A stretch of 64,000 nt of DNA from Microvirga ossetica (GCF_002741015.1 NZ_CP016616.1:1948501-2012500); one strand, 5' to 3'. Numbered from the stretch's first letter, positions 40,053-48,975 are shown. A program made the numbers and translations. Notes: generated from the letters alone by a model not told the origin.

Positions 40053-41015
40053 ATGACCGACAAGATCCCCGTCACCGTCCTCACAGGCTATCTCGGCGCC
40101 GGCAAGACCACTCTCCTCAACCGCATCCTCACCGAGCAGCACGGCAAGAAATATGCCGTGATCGTCAACGAGTTCGGCGAGATCGGCATCGACAACGAGC
40201 TCGTCGTCGGCGCCGACGAGGAAGTGTTCGAGATGAACAACGGCTGCATCTGCTGCACCGTGCGCGGCGACCTGATCCGCATCCTCGACGGGCTGATGAA
40301 GCGGAAAGGAAAGTTCGACGCCATCATCGTCGAGACCACGGGCCTTGCCGATCCCGCTCCCGTGGCGCAGACCTTCTTCATGGACCAGGACGTCTCCGAC
40401 ACCGCCCGCCTCGACGCGGTGGTGACGGTGGCCGATGCCAAGTGGCTCTCCGACCGGCTGAAGGACGCGCCCGAGGCCAAGAACCAGATCGCCTTCGCCG
40501 ACGTGATCATCCTCAACAAGATCGATCTCGTCTCCGAGACGGAGCTGGAAGAGGTCGAGGCGCGCATCCGCGCCATCAACCCCTATGCCAAGGTCCATCG
40601 CACACAGAACTGCGCCATCCCGATCTCGGAGGTGCTCGACCGCAAGGCCTTCGATCTCGACCGCATCATCGCGCTCGAGCCCGACTTCCTGGAGGAAGGG
40701 CATCACCATCACCACGACGAGGAGATGCAATCCGTCTCCGTCGCCATCGATGGCGAAGTCGACCCGCAAAAGTTCATGCCGTGGATCTCGAACCTGACCC
40801 AGGTCGAGGGCCCGAACATCCTGCGCTGCAAGGGCATCGTCGCCTTCCCGGACGAGCCGAAGCGCTTCGTCTTCCAGGGCGTCCACATGATCCTCGACGG
40901 CGACGTGCAGGGCGAGTGGAAGCCGGGCGAGAAGCACACCTCCAAGGTGGTCTTCATCGGCCGCGACCTGGACGCGCAGGCGATCCGGGAAGGCTTTCTG
41001 GCCTGCGCGGCCTGA
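40053..41015 (+). CDS. COG0523 (CobW/ZigA-like) GTPase, putative zinc metallochaperone
   Basis: The 320-residue protein has the P-loop GYLGAGKTT (12-20), the metal motif GCICCTV with Cys65, Cys67 and Cys68, the switch [11 protein letters not shown], and the base-specificity motif NKID. A stretch of five His (217-221) sits between the GTPase and the C-terminal CobW domain. COG0523 members move metals to enzymes; those next to zinc importers usually act under zinc limitation. ATG 40053 is chosen; TTG 40038 is in frame, and neither has a clear ribosome site. It probably responds to zinc with the preceding operon. Confidence 0.92.
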   Translation: MTDKIPVTVLTGYLGAGKTTLLNRILTEQHGKKYAVIVNEFGEIGIDNELVVGADEEVFEMNNGCICCTVRGDLIRILDGLMKRKGKFDAIIVETTGLADPAPVAQTFFMDQDVSDTARLDAVVTVADAKWLSDRLKDAPEAKNQIAFADVIILNKIDLVSETELEEVEARIRAINPYAKVHRTQNCAIPISEVLDRKAFDLDRIIALEPDFLEEGHHHHHDEEMQSVSVAIDGEVDPQKFMPWISNLTQVEGPNILRCKGIVAFPDEPKRFVFQGVHMILDGDVQGEWKPGEKHTSKVVFIGRDLDAQAIREGFLACAA

Positions 41016-41023
41016 TGGATCGC

Positions 41024-41222
41024 GTCTCATCCCGGACGGCGCAGCCGGACCGGGATCGGTTGCAGGATAACGCGCCCGAACCTCGACACTGTCATTCCCG
41101 CGAAGGCGGGAAACCATAACCGCTGACGATGCAGAAATGGGATGCAGAAATGGCATGACTACGCCTTAGTCCTCCTTTTCAGCCTTCTGGTTGTGGATCC
41201 CCGCCTCCGCGGGGATGACAGC
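41024..41222. repeat. family C repeat cluster, copy 2
   Basis: Three units are seen: CATCCCGGACGGCG...GACCGGGATCGG, CTGTCATTCCCGCGAAGGCG...CCATAACCG, and TGGATCCCCGCCTCCGCGGG...GACAGCG. They fill the gap between the GTPase and WD40 genes and lengthen a false open frame into the WD40 gene. Confidence 0.75.
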
Positions 41223-41279
41223 GAGGTGACACCCTCCCCGCAAATCATGCTATCGCTCCCGAGAAAAGGGATCGCCTCG

Positions 41280-42287
41280 ATGACTACCGGAACCGCTCCA
41301 TCTCTCACCCAGAACGTCGCGCCGCTCGATGCGGGTGCGCATGTCACCGCGATCGGCTGGCTGAAGGGCACGGCCGCCTTCGGCCTCGGCGACGGCGGCG
41401 TTCTGCTCGGCAGAGACGGCGAGAGCCATCGCGTCGAGGCGCATCCGGATGCGGGCGTGCTCGTGGCGGCGAGCGACGGCGAGCGCTTCGTCACCGGCGG
41501 CGACGACGGACGGGTGGTTGTGACGGGTGCCGACGGTTCCACCAAGACCCTGGCCGAGACCAAGGGCGCCTGGATCGATTCGCTCGCCTTGAGCGCGGGC
41601 GGCGCCTTCGCCTATGGGATCGGCAAGCGGGTGACCGCCCGCGACGACAAGGGCCGGGAGAAGAGCCTCGAGGTTCCCTCCGCCGCCCGTGGGCTTGCCT
41701 TCGCGCCCAAGGGCTACCGGCTGGCGATCTCCCATTACAACGGCGCGACCCTGTGGTTTCCCAACGTGGAGGCCAAGCCGGAATTCCTGGAATGGAAGGG
41801 CTCGCATCTCGACGTCACCTGGTCGCCGGACGCCCGCTTCGTCGTGACCTCCATGCAGGAGAACGCGCTCCACGGCTGGCGGCTCATTCCCGACAAGGGC
41901 CATATGCGCATGAGCGGCTACCCGTCGAAGACGCGCTCCCTCTCGTGGTCGGGGGACGGCAAGTGGCTCGCCACCTCCGGTGCCGAAGCGGCGATCATCT
42001 GGCCCTTCGAATCGAAGGAAGGCCCCATGGGCAAGGTGCCGCGGGAATGCGGCGTGCGTCCGGCCAAGGTCAGCCGGGTGGCTTTCCATCCCAACACCTA
42101 TGTGCTGGCGGTCGGCTACGAGGACGGCTGCATCCTGCTCATCCGGCTCAACGATGCCTCCGAGCTTCTCGTGCGCCCTGGCGTCGAGGACAGCGGCATC
42201 ACCGCCATGGCCTGGGACAAGGGCGGAAAGCGCCTCGCCTTCGGCTGCGAAGACGGTCAGGCCGGCATCCTGACCCTGCCCGCGTGA
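41280..42287 (+). CDS. WD40 repeat protein in the zinc cluster
   Basis: The 335-residue protein lacks a signal peptide and carries about six or seven degenerate WD40 blades (for example LDVTWSPDARFVVTSMQ, SLSWSGDGKWLATSGAE, AMAWDKGGKRLAFGCED), which should form a propeller that binds other proteins. ATG 41280 follows AAAGGGA; upstream frame comes from a repeat. WD40 proteins next to COG0523 GTPases occur in alphaproteobacteria, so it may be a partner of the GTPase. It is unlike AztD, which is exported. Confidence 0.85.
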   Translation: MTTGTAPSLTQNVAPLDAGAHVTAIGWLKGTAAFGLGDGGVLLGRDGESHRVEAHPDAGVLVAASDGERFVTGGDDGRVVVTGADGSTKTLAETKGAWIDSLALSAGGAFAYGIGKRVTARDDKGREKSLEVPSAARGLAFAPKGYRLAISHYNGATLWFPNVEAKPEFLEWKGSHLDVTWSPDARFVVTSMQENALHGWRLIPDKGHMRMSGYPSKTRSLSWSGDGKWLATSGAEAAIIWPFESKEGPMGKVPRECGVRPAKVSRVAFHPNTYVLAVGYEDGCILLIRLNDASELLVRPGVEDSGITAMAWDKGGKRLAFGCEDGQAGILTLPA

Positions 42288-42316
42288 GATCGCCGGTGGC
42301 ATTCTTGGGCGCCTTC

Positions 42317-42574
42317 ATGCGCAGCACCTTCGGCCTGCCGAAGCCCGACAGGCAGGGCATCGACCGGGTGAAGGACCTTGCCCGCACAGCCCTGCAGGTT
42401 TCGTCGGAAACCGCCTTTGCCGTCAACGAGATCGCCTGCAACGATCCCGGCTGCCCCGGGATCGAGACCGTGATCCTGGTGATGGAGCCGGGAAAGAAGA
42501 CACGGGCTTTGAAGGTTCCGAAGCCTCTCGACGAGGTCATGGAACAAGATATCCTCGCCGCTCTTGAACCGTAA
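42317..42574 (+). CDS. small conserved protein with CNDPGCPG motif
   Basis: The 85-residue protein contains NEIACNDPGCPGIETVILVM, whose two Cys (C-x4-C) could bind metal, followed by a basic stretch with KTRALKVPKPL. I do not recognise a named family. It lies 29 bases after the WD40 gene; an in-frame GTG at 42296 could start it only 8 bases after that stop. The tight position suggests that it is part of the zinc cluster. Confidence 0.7.
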   Translation: MRSTFGLPKPDRQGIDRVKDLARTALQVSSETAFAVNEIACNDPGCPGIETVILVMEPGKKTRALKVPKPLDEVMEQDILAALEP

Positions 42575-42586
42575 AAGAGGTCAGGG

Positions 42587-43102
42587 TTGTCCAGGATCGT
42601 TCGCATCATCGCTTTCGGCTGCGGGCTGTGCGGCGGCATCGTCGCCTCGCAGGGCCCCGAATTCGCGCAGCAGTACCGCCAGCGTGTGGGCGGCGCGGTC
42701 GACGAGTTGCGGCAGGTGATCACGCGCTTTGATGGCGATGCCCGCGCGAGCGGTGAGACCAAGGACAGCGCCATCGCGCGCCTGCGCTCCAACGCGGACG
42801 ATTTCGTCAGCCGGCAGGGCGCCGCCATGCAGGCCAATGTGGAGCGCCTGGGAAGGCTCGAGACGCATCGCGAGACCATGATGCAGGCAGGCCCCTTCTC
42901 GCGCGTCGCCTTGATGATGCGTGACGGCGACCGGGATGTGATGGAAGCGGTCTATCGCGATTTCGAGCCGGCCGTGCCGGTGACGGAGGAAGGGATTCTC
43001 TCGACCGCCATCGGCTTTATCGCCGTCTGGGGCGGTCTTCTTCTGCTGACGGGCTTTCTCCGCAGCCTGTGGCGCCGGCCTCGTCAACCAGTGCGAGCCT
43101 AA
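42587..43102 (+). CDS. DUF2937-like membrane protein
   Basis: The 171-residue frame starts with TTG 42587 after AGAGG and lies 12 bases after the previous gene. The N terminus has a short hydrophobic stretch (5-22); the C-terminal part has one membrane helix (about 140-160), with a charged middle part that could be periplasmic. The form is that of DUF2937 proteins, whose function is unknown. Its link to zinc is only by position. Confidence 0.7.
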   Translation: MSRIVRIIAFGCGLCGGIVASQGPEFAQQYRQRVGGAVDELRQVITRFDGDARASGETKDSAIARLRSNADDFVSRQGAAMQANVERLGRLETHRETMMQAGPFSRVALMMRDGDRDVMEAVYRDFEPAVPVTEEGILSTAIGFIAVWGGLLLLTGFLRSLWRRPRQPVRA

Positions 43103-43120
43103 CCCAAGCCGTTAAAAACA

Positions 43121-43236
43121 CCCTCGATCCTCATCCTGAGGAGCCGCGTAGCGGCGTCTCGAAGGAGGTTCCAGAGAGCACTGGATGCTCCTTCGAGACG
43201 CAGACTGCGTCTGCTCCTCAGGATGAGGATCGAGGG
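43121..43236. repeat. family B palindromic repeat, copy 4 (longest arms)
   Basis: The outer arms are extended here to CCCTCGATCCTCATCCTGAG and CTCAGGATGAGGATCGAGGG, an exact 20-bp inverted repeat, with the usual inner GTCTCGAAGG/CCTTCGAGAC. It lies between convergent genes. Confidence 0.85.
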
Positions 43237-43249
43237 TGTAATCGATCTG

Positions 43250-43588
43250 TTAACCCTCGCGCTCCGGCTTTCCGGCCAGAACCACATAGAACCCCAGGCC
43301 GTCCTGGGCCGGTAGGGTCTGCAGTCGGGCGATCCAGCCGCGCTTCTTGGCCTCCAGCAGGGCCTTGCCGATCGGCTGGAACAGGGTCTCGCCGCCGCCC
43401 TCCGCCGGCGGAGCGAGACGGATGGCGACGGATTTGGCGGCCGAGAAGCGGCTGCGCTCCAGCATGTCCTGGATCGAGGCTGCGGCCTGCTCGCGGGATG
43501 CGCTGCGCAGATCCAGCACGGAATCGGCATCGACGACACCGAGACCGCCGCGGAGCTTGTTGGCGTAGAATTCCTCGAAATGGGGCAT
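43250..43588 (-). CDS. conserved hypothetical protein, 112 aa
   Basis: The 112-residue soluble protein begins MPHFEEFYANKLRGGLG and has no membrane segment, signal peptide or Cys pair. TGAGGATA upstream gives a fair ribosome site. I do not recognise the family. It follows homospermidine synthase on the same strand, with a family C repeat between them, so co-transcription is doubtful. Confidence 0.65.
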   Translation of the reverse strand: MPHFEEFYANKLRGGLGVVDADSVLDLRSASREQAAASIQDMLERSRFSAAKSVAIRLAPPAEGGGETLFQPIGKALLEAKKRGWIARLQTLPAQDGLGFYVVLAGKPEREG

Positions 43589-43602
43589 CCTGTATCCTCA
43601 GG

Positions 43603-43705
43603 TGTCATTCCCGGCCGGAGCGTAGCGAAGGGGAAGGGAATCCAGGTCCAGACGCGCCGGTTATGGATCCCCTTCCCGGCCGCTTTGCGGCCGCCGGGGA
43701 TGACA
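43603..43705. repeat. family C repeat, copy 3
   Basis: The ends GTGTCATTCCCGGCCGG and CCGCCGGGGATGACA are near inverted repeats; the inner parts GGGAAGGGAATCC and GGATCCCCTTCCC also pair. Confidence 0.7.
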
Positions 43706-43715
43706 ATGAACGGAC

Positions 43716-45143
43716 TTACCGCACCAGCACGTTCCGGAACTGCCACGGATCGGACGTGTCGATGTCCTCCGGGAAGAAGCCGGGACGGTCGGTGAGCGGG
43801 GTCCAGTCGGTATAGTAGCCGTTGACCGGGCCGAGATAGGGCATCTGCACTTCGAGGCAGCGGCGGAAATCCATCTCGTCGGCCTCGACGATGCCGGCAT
43901 TCGGGTTCTCCAGCGCCCAGACCATGCCGGCGAGCACGGCCGAGGTCACCTGCAGGCCGGTGGCGTTCTGGTAAGGCGCCACGCGGCGCGTCTCCTCGAT
44001 GGAAAGCTGCGAGCCGTACCAATAGGCGTTCTTGCCGTGGCCGTAGAGCAGCACGCCGAGTTCGTCGATGCCGTCGACGATCTCGTTCTCGTCGAGGATG
44101 TGCTGCTCGTCCTGGAACTTGCCGGCGCTGCCGAACATCTCGTGCAGCGAGAGCACCGCCTCGTTGCAGGGATGATAGGCGTAGTGGCAGGTCGGCCGGT
44201 ACACCGCCTTTCCGTTCTCGCGCACGGTGTAATAGTCCGCGATCGAGATCGACTCGTTGTGCGTGACGAGGAAGCCGTATTGCGAGCCGGGCGTCGGGCA
44301 CCAGGTGCGCACGCGAGTGTTGGCGCCGGGCTGCAGCAGATAGATCGCCTGCGCGTCGGGGCCGAGCGTGCCGGCATTCTCCGGCATCCATTGTTCATGC
44401 GTGCCCCAGCCGAGCTCGGCCGGCTGCAGGCCCTCCGACACGAAGCCGTCCACCGACCAGGTGTTGACGAAGGTGCCCATGGGCTTTTCCGACTTGGCGC
44501 GCTGCGTGTCGCGCTCGGCGATGTGGATGCCCTTCACGCCGACTTTTTGCGCCAGACGGGCCCAGTCCTCGCGGTTCTTCGGCTCGTCGTAGGTCACGCC
44601 CAGATCGCCCGCGACATTCACCAGCGCCTGCTTGACGAACCAGGACACCATGCCCGGATTGGCGCCGCAGCACGACACGGCCGTGGTGCCGCCCGGATTG
44701 CGCTTGCGCGCCGCCATGGTGATCTCGCGCAGCGCGAAGTTCGTGCGCGATTCCGGGCCCTTGCTCTTGTCGAAATAGAAGCCGGGCCAGGGCTCGTTGA
44801 CGGTGTCGATGTAGAAGCAGTCGAGCGAGCGGCACAGCTCCATGATGTCGACGGAGCCGGTATCCACCGAGAGGTTGACGCAGAAGCCCTGTCCGCCGCC
44901 GGCGGTCAGCAGCGGCGTGAGCAGCTCGCGGTAATTGTCCTTCGTCACCGCCTGCTGGATGAAGCGGATGCCGCGCTCGTCGAGGAGCTCCTTGTGCTTC
45001 TCCTGCGGGTCGATGACCACGAAGCGGCTCTTGTCGTAATCGAAATGGCGTTCGATGAGCGGCAGGGTTCCCTGACCGATCGAGCCGAAGCCGATCATGA
45101 CGATGGGGCCGGTGATGCGACCGTGGACGGGCCAAGTGGTCAT
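43716..45143 (-). CDS. hss: homospermidine synthase
   Basis: The 475-residue NAD-dependent enzyme joins two putrescines (or putrescine and spermidine) to sym-homospermidine. The N-terminal dinucleotide site reads VMIGFGSIGQGTLPL. Later motifs such as NEPWPGFYFD, CCGANPGMVSWFV and GWGTHEQWMPEN are typical of the bacterial enzyme (saccharopine dehydrogenase-like fold). AAGGAGA precedes ATG 45143. The putrescine source would be the ornithine decarboxylase encoded at 47411-48565, two genes away, so this part of the window is a polyamine locus. Confidence 0.95.
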   Translation of the reverse strand: MTTWPVHGRITGPIVMIGFGSIGQGTLPLIERHFDYDKSRFVVIDPQEKHKELLDERGIRFIQQAVTKDNYRELLTPLLTAGGGQGFCVNLSVDTGSVDIMELCRSLDCFYIDTVNEPWPGFYFDKSKGPESRTNFALREITMAARKRNPGGTTAVSCCGANPGMVSWFVKQALVNVAGDLGVTYDEPKNREDWARLAQKVGVKGIHIAERDTQRAKSEKPMGTFVNTWSVDGFVSEGLQPAELGWGTHEQWMPENAGTLGPDAQAIYLLQPGANTRVRTWCPTPGSQYGFLVTHNESISIADYYTVRENGKAVYRPTCHYAYHPCNEAVLSLHEMFGSAGKFQDEQHILDENEIVDGIDELGVLLYGHGKNAYWYGSQLSIEETRRVAPYQNATGLQVTSAVLAGMVWALENPNAGIVEADEMDFRRCLEVQMPYLGPVNGYYTDWTPLTDRPGFFPEDIDTSDPWQFRNVLVR

Positions 45144-45394
45144 CGGATCTGTCTCCTTGACGAAAGCAGCGACGGTGAAAGGTAAACACCGGATAACGGT
45201 TTCGGGCGCATCTAGGATTGCGGAGCCCCCGGGGTCAATGCCTGGGACCCGCTTCCCGCGCCGGCAGGCCATTTCCCTGCGGACGGCAAAGGCTGCATGA
45301 CGATCGCGGCCCAGCCATGCCGATTTCACGCTCGACATCGTGAAACAAGGCTTCATGATGGCGGGCCTCTTCGTTTCTCTTCCGGTCGCGAGCG

Positions 45395-46633
45395 ATGAAA
45401 TTCCACGACCTTCTCAGGCATTACTGGCACATCATCGGCCTCGGCTTCGCACTGACCTTCCTGTCCTCCTTCGGCCAGACCTTCTTCATTTCCCTGTCGG
45501 GCCCGGACATCCGCGCGGCTTTCGGTCTCACGCACGGCGCCTTCGGCTCGATCTATTCCGTCGCGACCCTGTCCTCGGGTCTCCTGATGATCTGGGTCGG
45601 CAGCGTCATCGACCGGGTCGACATCCGGCTTTATGCCACCACGGCCATGCTTGGCCTGACGGTGGCCGCAATCAGCCTGTCCTTCGCGCCGAACCTCCTC
45701 GTGCTGGGCCTGAGCCTCTTCGCCTTGCGCCTCTTCGGCCAGGGCATGCTCAGCCATGCGGGCGTGATGAGCACCGCGCGCCTGCATGAAGGCGTGCGCG
45801 GCCGGGCGCTCGGCGTGGCCGCCCTCGGCTTTCCGGCCGGCGAAGCGACCCTACCGGCCCTCGCCCTCGCGCTGATCGCGGCTTTCGGATGGACCGGCAC
45901 TTGGCGCATCGCCGCGCTCGTCATCGTTGCTGCCTTGGCCACCGGTTGGCTGCTCGGCTTTCTCCTGCGAGCGAGGGATGCGGACATCGAGGAGACGGCG
46001 CGGAAAAAGACCCTGAGCGATACGGGTCCGCGCTGGGCCGACATCCTGCGCGACTGGCGCTTTCTTGCGCTCATCCCGACCATGATCGGCTATCCGGCGA
46101 TCATGACGGCCTACTTCTTCCATCAGCGTTTCATCGCCGACGTGAAGGGCTGGTCGCTGGAACTTCTGGCAAGCAGCATCACGCTTTTCGCGCTGGTCTC
46201 CGTGGTCGTTGCCATGAGCGCCGGCAGCTTCGTCGACCGCTTCGGCGCCGTGCGCCTCAGCCATTTCTATCTCGCCGGCATGAGCGCCGCATCCATCGCT
46301 CTCGCGACCTTCGACGCACCGTTTCTGCCGCTCGTGTTCTTCGGCCTCATCGGCCTCACATCGGGCTGCACCAATGTGGTGATCGCGGCCGTTCTGGCCG
46401 AGCTGTTCGGCACCGCGCATCTCGGCAAGATCCGCGCGCTCGCAGGCGCGATCATGGTGGTCGCGTCTGCCGCGACGCCGGGCGCCATCGGGCTGCTGTT
46501 CGATGCGGGCGTGAGCCTCGAGGCGATCTGCATCGGCTTCACGATCTACATGCTGATCGCTGCCGCCATCACCTTCGTGCTGCCCTTCCGAGGACTGCGC
46601 GCTTGCAGCCCTCGGAAGGGTAGACGGCTTTAG
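45395..46633 (+). CDS. MFS transporter
   Basis: The 412-residue inner-membrane protein has twelve hydrophobic segments and the MFS loop signature between helices 2 and 3 (GSVIDRVDIRLY) with a related one in the second half (GSFVDRFGAVRLSH). It carries no substrate-diagnostic motif that I recognise. It lies between the two polyamine genes, so polyamine or amine export is possible but unproven. The stop overlaps the end of the convergent GNAT gene by 4 bases. Confidence 0.88.
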   Translation: MKFHDLLRHYWHIIGLGFALTFLSSFGQTFFISLSGPDIRAAFGLTHGAFGSIYSVATLSSGLLMIWVGSVIDRVDIRLYATTAMLGLTVAAISLSFAPNLLVLGLSLFALRLFGQGMLSHAGVMSTARLHEGVRGRALGVAALGFPAGEATLPALALALIAAFGWTGTWRIAALVIVAALATGWLLGFLLRARDADIEETARKKTLSDTGPRWADILRDWRFLALIPTMIGYPAIMTAYFFHQRFIADVKGWSLELLASSITLFALVSVVVAMSAGSFVDRFGAVRLSHFYLAGMSAASIALATFDAPFLPLVFFGLIGLTSGCTNVVIAAVLAELFGTAHLGKIRALAGAIMVVASAATPGAIGLLFDAGVSLEAICIGFTIYMLIAAAITFVLPFRGLRACSPRKGRRL

Positions 46634-47202
46634 AGAGCCGAGCGAAGGCCCGCCAATGCACCCTGCGCGGCAGCGGCGACGAGCGCGCCGAGATCGGGCT
46701 TCCGCTCGAGCGCACCGGTCGCGGAGACGAGGCCGCGCGCATTGTCGAGCGCGCCCGCCTCGAGCTCGCGCGCCAGGAAGCGGTTGCGCTCGTAGGGGCC
46801 GGGCAGCCAGAGCGAGCCGGTCTTTTCCGTCGAGAAGCCGAAGCGCTCGTAATAGGGCGCATCGCCCACCAGCAGAACCGCCCTGTGCCCGAGACTGCGC
46901 GCGCGCTGCAACGCCTCGCGCATGAGCTTCCCGCCGAGCCCGAGGCTCTGCACGGACGGATCGATGGCGATCGGCCCGAGCATCAGGGCCGAACGGTTCG
47001 GGCCGGCTGCGATGTGCCACAGGCGCACGGTGCCGATGATCTCACTGTTGCGATCGATGACGAGCGACAGGCCCTCGGCCGGCATCCTGCCCTCGCGCAG
47101 GCGTTCGCAGGTCTTCTGGAACCGGGCGGGTCCGAAGCAGGCATCGAGCAGCGCCTCGCGCGCTTCGACATCGTGGAAGGTTTCTTCGCGAATCGTGATC
47201 AT
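46630..47202 (-). CDS. GNAT family N-acetyltransferase
   Basis: The 190-residue protein has the acetyl-CoA pyrophosphate loop in VQSLGLGGKLMREAL (R/Q-x-x-G-x-G/A pattern, here QSLGLGG), preceded by the beta-strand LMLGPIAIDPS, and ends with an Ala-rich tail. The YERFGF motif after it is typical of YhbS-like members. ATG 47202 follows GGGAGG. Its acceptor is unknown; the place beside hss and ornithine decarboxylase makes a polyamine a possible substrate. Confidence 0.85.
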   Translation of the reverse strand: MITIREETFHDVEAREALLDACFGPARFQKTCERLREGRMPAEGLSLVIDRNSEIIGTVRLWHIAAGPNRSALMLGPIAIDPSVQSLGLGGKLMREALQRARSLGHRAVLLVGDAPYYERFGFSTEKTGSLWLPGPYERNRFLARELEAGALDNARGLVSATGALERKPDLGALVAAAAQGALAGLRSAL

Positions 47203-47281
47203 GGCCGTGGCCTCCCAATACGTGGGGTGAGCGACAGCCCTCGCACCTGTCCGATACTGAACAGGCCGTCCGGGACCAGTT

Positions 47282-47395
47282 TGAGGATGAAGCGCCCTCG
47301 TGGTTCGAGACGTTCGCTGACGCGAACTCCTCACCATGAGGGCTCTGGTCTGCCTCATCCTGAGGAGGCCCGAAGGGCCGTCTCGAAGGACGAGG
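47282..47395. repeat. family B repeat, copy 5 (degenerate)
   Basis: A left half CCTCATCCTGAGGAGG...CTCGAAGGACGAGG (47353-47395) is intact. The preceding 70 bases hold a worn right half (TTCGAGACG...ACTCCTCACCATGAGGG). The halves are in swapped order, as if two copies met or one was rearranged. Confidence 0.6.
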
Positions 47396-47410
47396 CAGGC
47401 GGGACGTGAA

Positions 47411-48565
47411 TCAGATCACGTAGGACTTGAGCGGCGGGAAGCCGTTGAACGCGACCGCCGAGTAGGTGGTCGTGTAGGCGCCCGTGCCCTCGATCAGCAC
47501 CTTGTCGCCGATCTCCAGCGAGATGGGGAGCGGGTAAGGCTCCTTCTCGTAGAGAACGTCGGCCGAGTCGCAGGTGGGACCCGCGAGCACGCACGGCACC
47601 TTGCGGTCCTCGTCGTGCTCCGTGCGGATCGGATAGCGGATCGACTCGTCCATCGTCTCGGCGAGACCGCCGAACTTGCCGATGTCGAGATAGACCCAGC
47701 GCACCTCTTCCTCGTCGCGGCTCTTCTTCGAGACGAGAACGACCTCGGCCTCGATGATGCCCGCATTGCCGACCATGCCGCGGCCCGGCTCGATGATCGT
47801 CTCCGGGATGCGGTTGCCGAAGTGCTTCGACAGCGCCCGGAAGATCGACTCGCCATAGGCTTCGACCATCGGGACCGTCTTCAGGTACTTCGTCGGGAAG
47901 CCGCCGCCGAGATTGACCATCGACAGGTGGATGCCGCGATGCGCGCATTCACGGAAGATCGCCGAAGCAGAACCGAGAGCCTGATCCCAGGCTTCCGTGT
48001 TGCGCTGCTGCGAACCCACGTGGAACGACACGCCGTAGGCTTCCAGGCCCTGACGATAGGCATGCTCCAGCACGTCCACGGCCATCTCGGGCACGCAGCC
48101 GAACTTGCGGGAGAGCGGCCACTCGGCGCCGGCGCCGTCGCACAGGATGCGGCAGAACACCTTCACCTCGGAAGCCTCGATGCCAGCCGTCTCAGCCGCG
48201 CGGGCGATCTTCTCGACCTCGACCTCGCAATCGACCGCATAGAGGCGCACGCCCATCTCGAGGGCGCGAACGATGTCGCGCTCCTTCTTGATGGTGTTGC
48301 CGAAGGAGATGCGGTCGGGCGTGGCGCCGGCATCGAGCGCAAGCTGGATCTCGACGACGGACGCCGTGTCGAAGCACGAGCCGAGCTCCGCCAGGAGCTT
48401 GAGCACCCGCGGCTCCGGATTGGCCTTCACGGCGTAGAACACACGCGTGTCGGGGAGCGCACGGGCAAACTTCGAGTAGTTGTCGCGCACGACCTCGAGG
48501 TCGACGACCACGCACGGGCCGTCCTCACGTCGGTTGCGCAGGAATTCACGGATGCGCTGAGTCAT
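47411..48565 (-). CDS. ornithine decarboxylase (fold III PLP, eukaryote-like)
   Basis: The 384-residue enzyme decarboxylates ornithine to putrescine. The Schiff-base Lys47 is in VFYAVKANP, the phosphate-binding GGGFP lies near 220-224, and EPGRG at about 259-263. The catalytic Cys332 is in GPTCDSADVLYE, with the Asp that marks substrate binding across the dimer. This fold III type also takes lysine in some bacteria, so lysine decarboxylase activity is possible. GGGGAGAG precedes ATG 48565. Putrescine would feed homospermidine synthase. The long leader upstream resembles the alphaproteobacterial speF RNA. Confidence 0.93.
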   Translation of the reverse strand: MTQRIREFLRNRREDGPCVVVDLEVVRDNYSKFARALPDTRVFYAVKANPEPRVLKLLAELGSCFDTASVVEIQLALDAGATPDRISFGNTIKKERDIVRALEMGVRLYAVDCEVEVEKIARAAETAGIEASEVKVFCRILCDGAGAEWPLSRKFGCVPEMAVDVLEHAYRQGLEAYGVSFHVGSQQRNTEAWDQALGSASAIFRECAHRGIHLSMVNLGGGFPTKYLKTVPMVEAYGESIFRALSKHFGNRIPETIIEPGRGMVGNAGIIEAEVVLVSKKSRDEEEVRWVYLDIGKFGGLAETMDESIRYPIRTEHDEDRKVPCVLAGPTCDSADVLYEKEPYPLPISLEIGDKVLIEGTGAYTTTYSAVAFNGFPPLKSYVI

Positions 48566-48814
48566 GGCGCTCTCCCCACCAAAGGTTCAATGGAGGTCTT
48601 GTGCAGCCTCCGGATTGAAATTCAGACGATCAGGAAGTCCTGCCGTCCGGCGTCAGCGAGGGAAGATGGCATCCCGCTTCGTGCGATGGAGACACGAGAA
48701 GCGGCGATGGGCTCTTCACCCGACGATGCTGCCTTGGATTGGATGGGGATACTCCATCCGCACGCCTGGCAATGATAAACAAGCCTCTTCGGTGTTGACC
48801 TTTGGAGGGCCAAC

Positions 48815-48975
48815 GAGACCAAAAAAGCCCGTTCGTCGTTGCTTTAAGTCGCGTCCCCCGCTGAGAGCGAAGTACGCCGGTTTTCGCCTCCGGCTGCCGG
48901 TTAGGGGTATCGAGAGCTAGGTCGCTCTCGGGCGGCTGTCCGGCCTCTTGTCCGGATGCCCACCAACCGACACAC
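48815..48975 (-). ncRNA. speF-like leader RNA upstream of ornithine decarboxylase
   Basis: On the minus strand this leader of about 160 bases shows hairpins CGAGAGC/GCTCTCG (48911-48930) and GCCGG/CCGGC (48876-48894), single-stranded GC-poor motifs such as CGACTTAAAGCAACGACG, and a run TTTTTT (48826-48821) after GGGC that could act as attenuator. Location, strand and several conserved-looking strings agree with my memory of the alphaproteobacterial speF motif, a cis-regulatory RNA upstream of ornithine decarboxylase genes. Its ligand, if any, is unknown. The boundaries are approximate. Confidence 0.6.

Noticed and set aside
41142..41279. N-terminal extension of the WD40 protein
   Set aside because: It translates a family C repeat (VDPRLRGDDS), so it is a repeat artefact.
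48564..48920. A 118-codon plus-strand frame upstream of ornithine decarboxylase
   Set aside because: It is antisense to the speF-like leader and has no domain.
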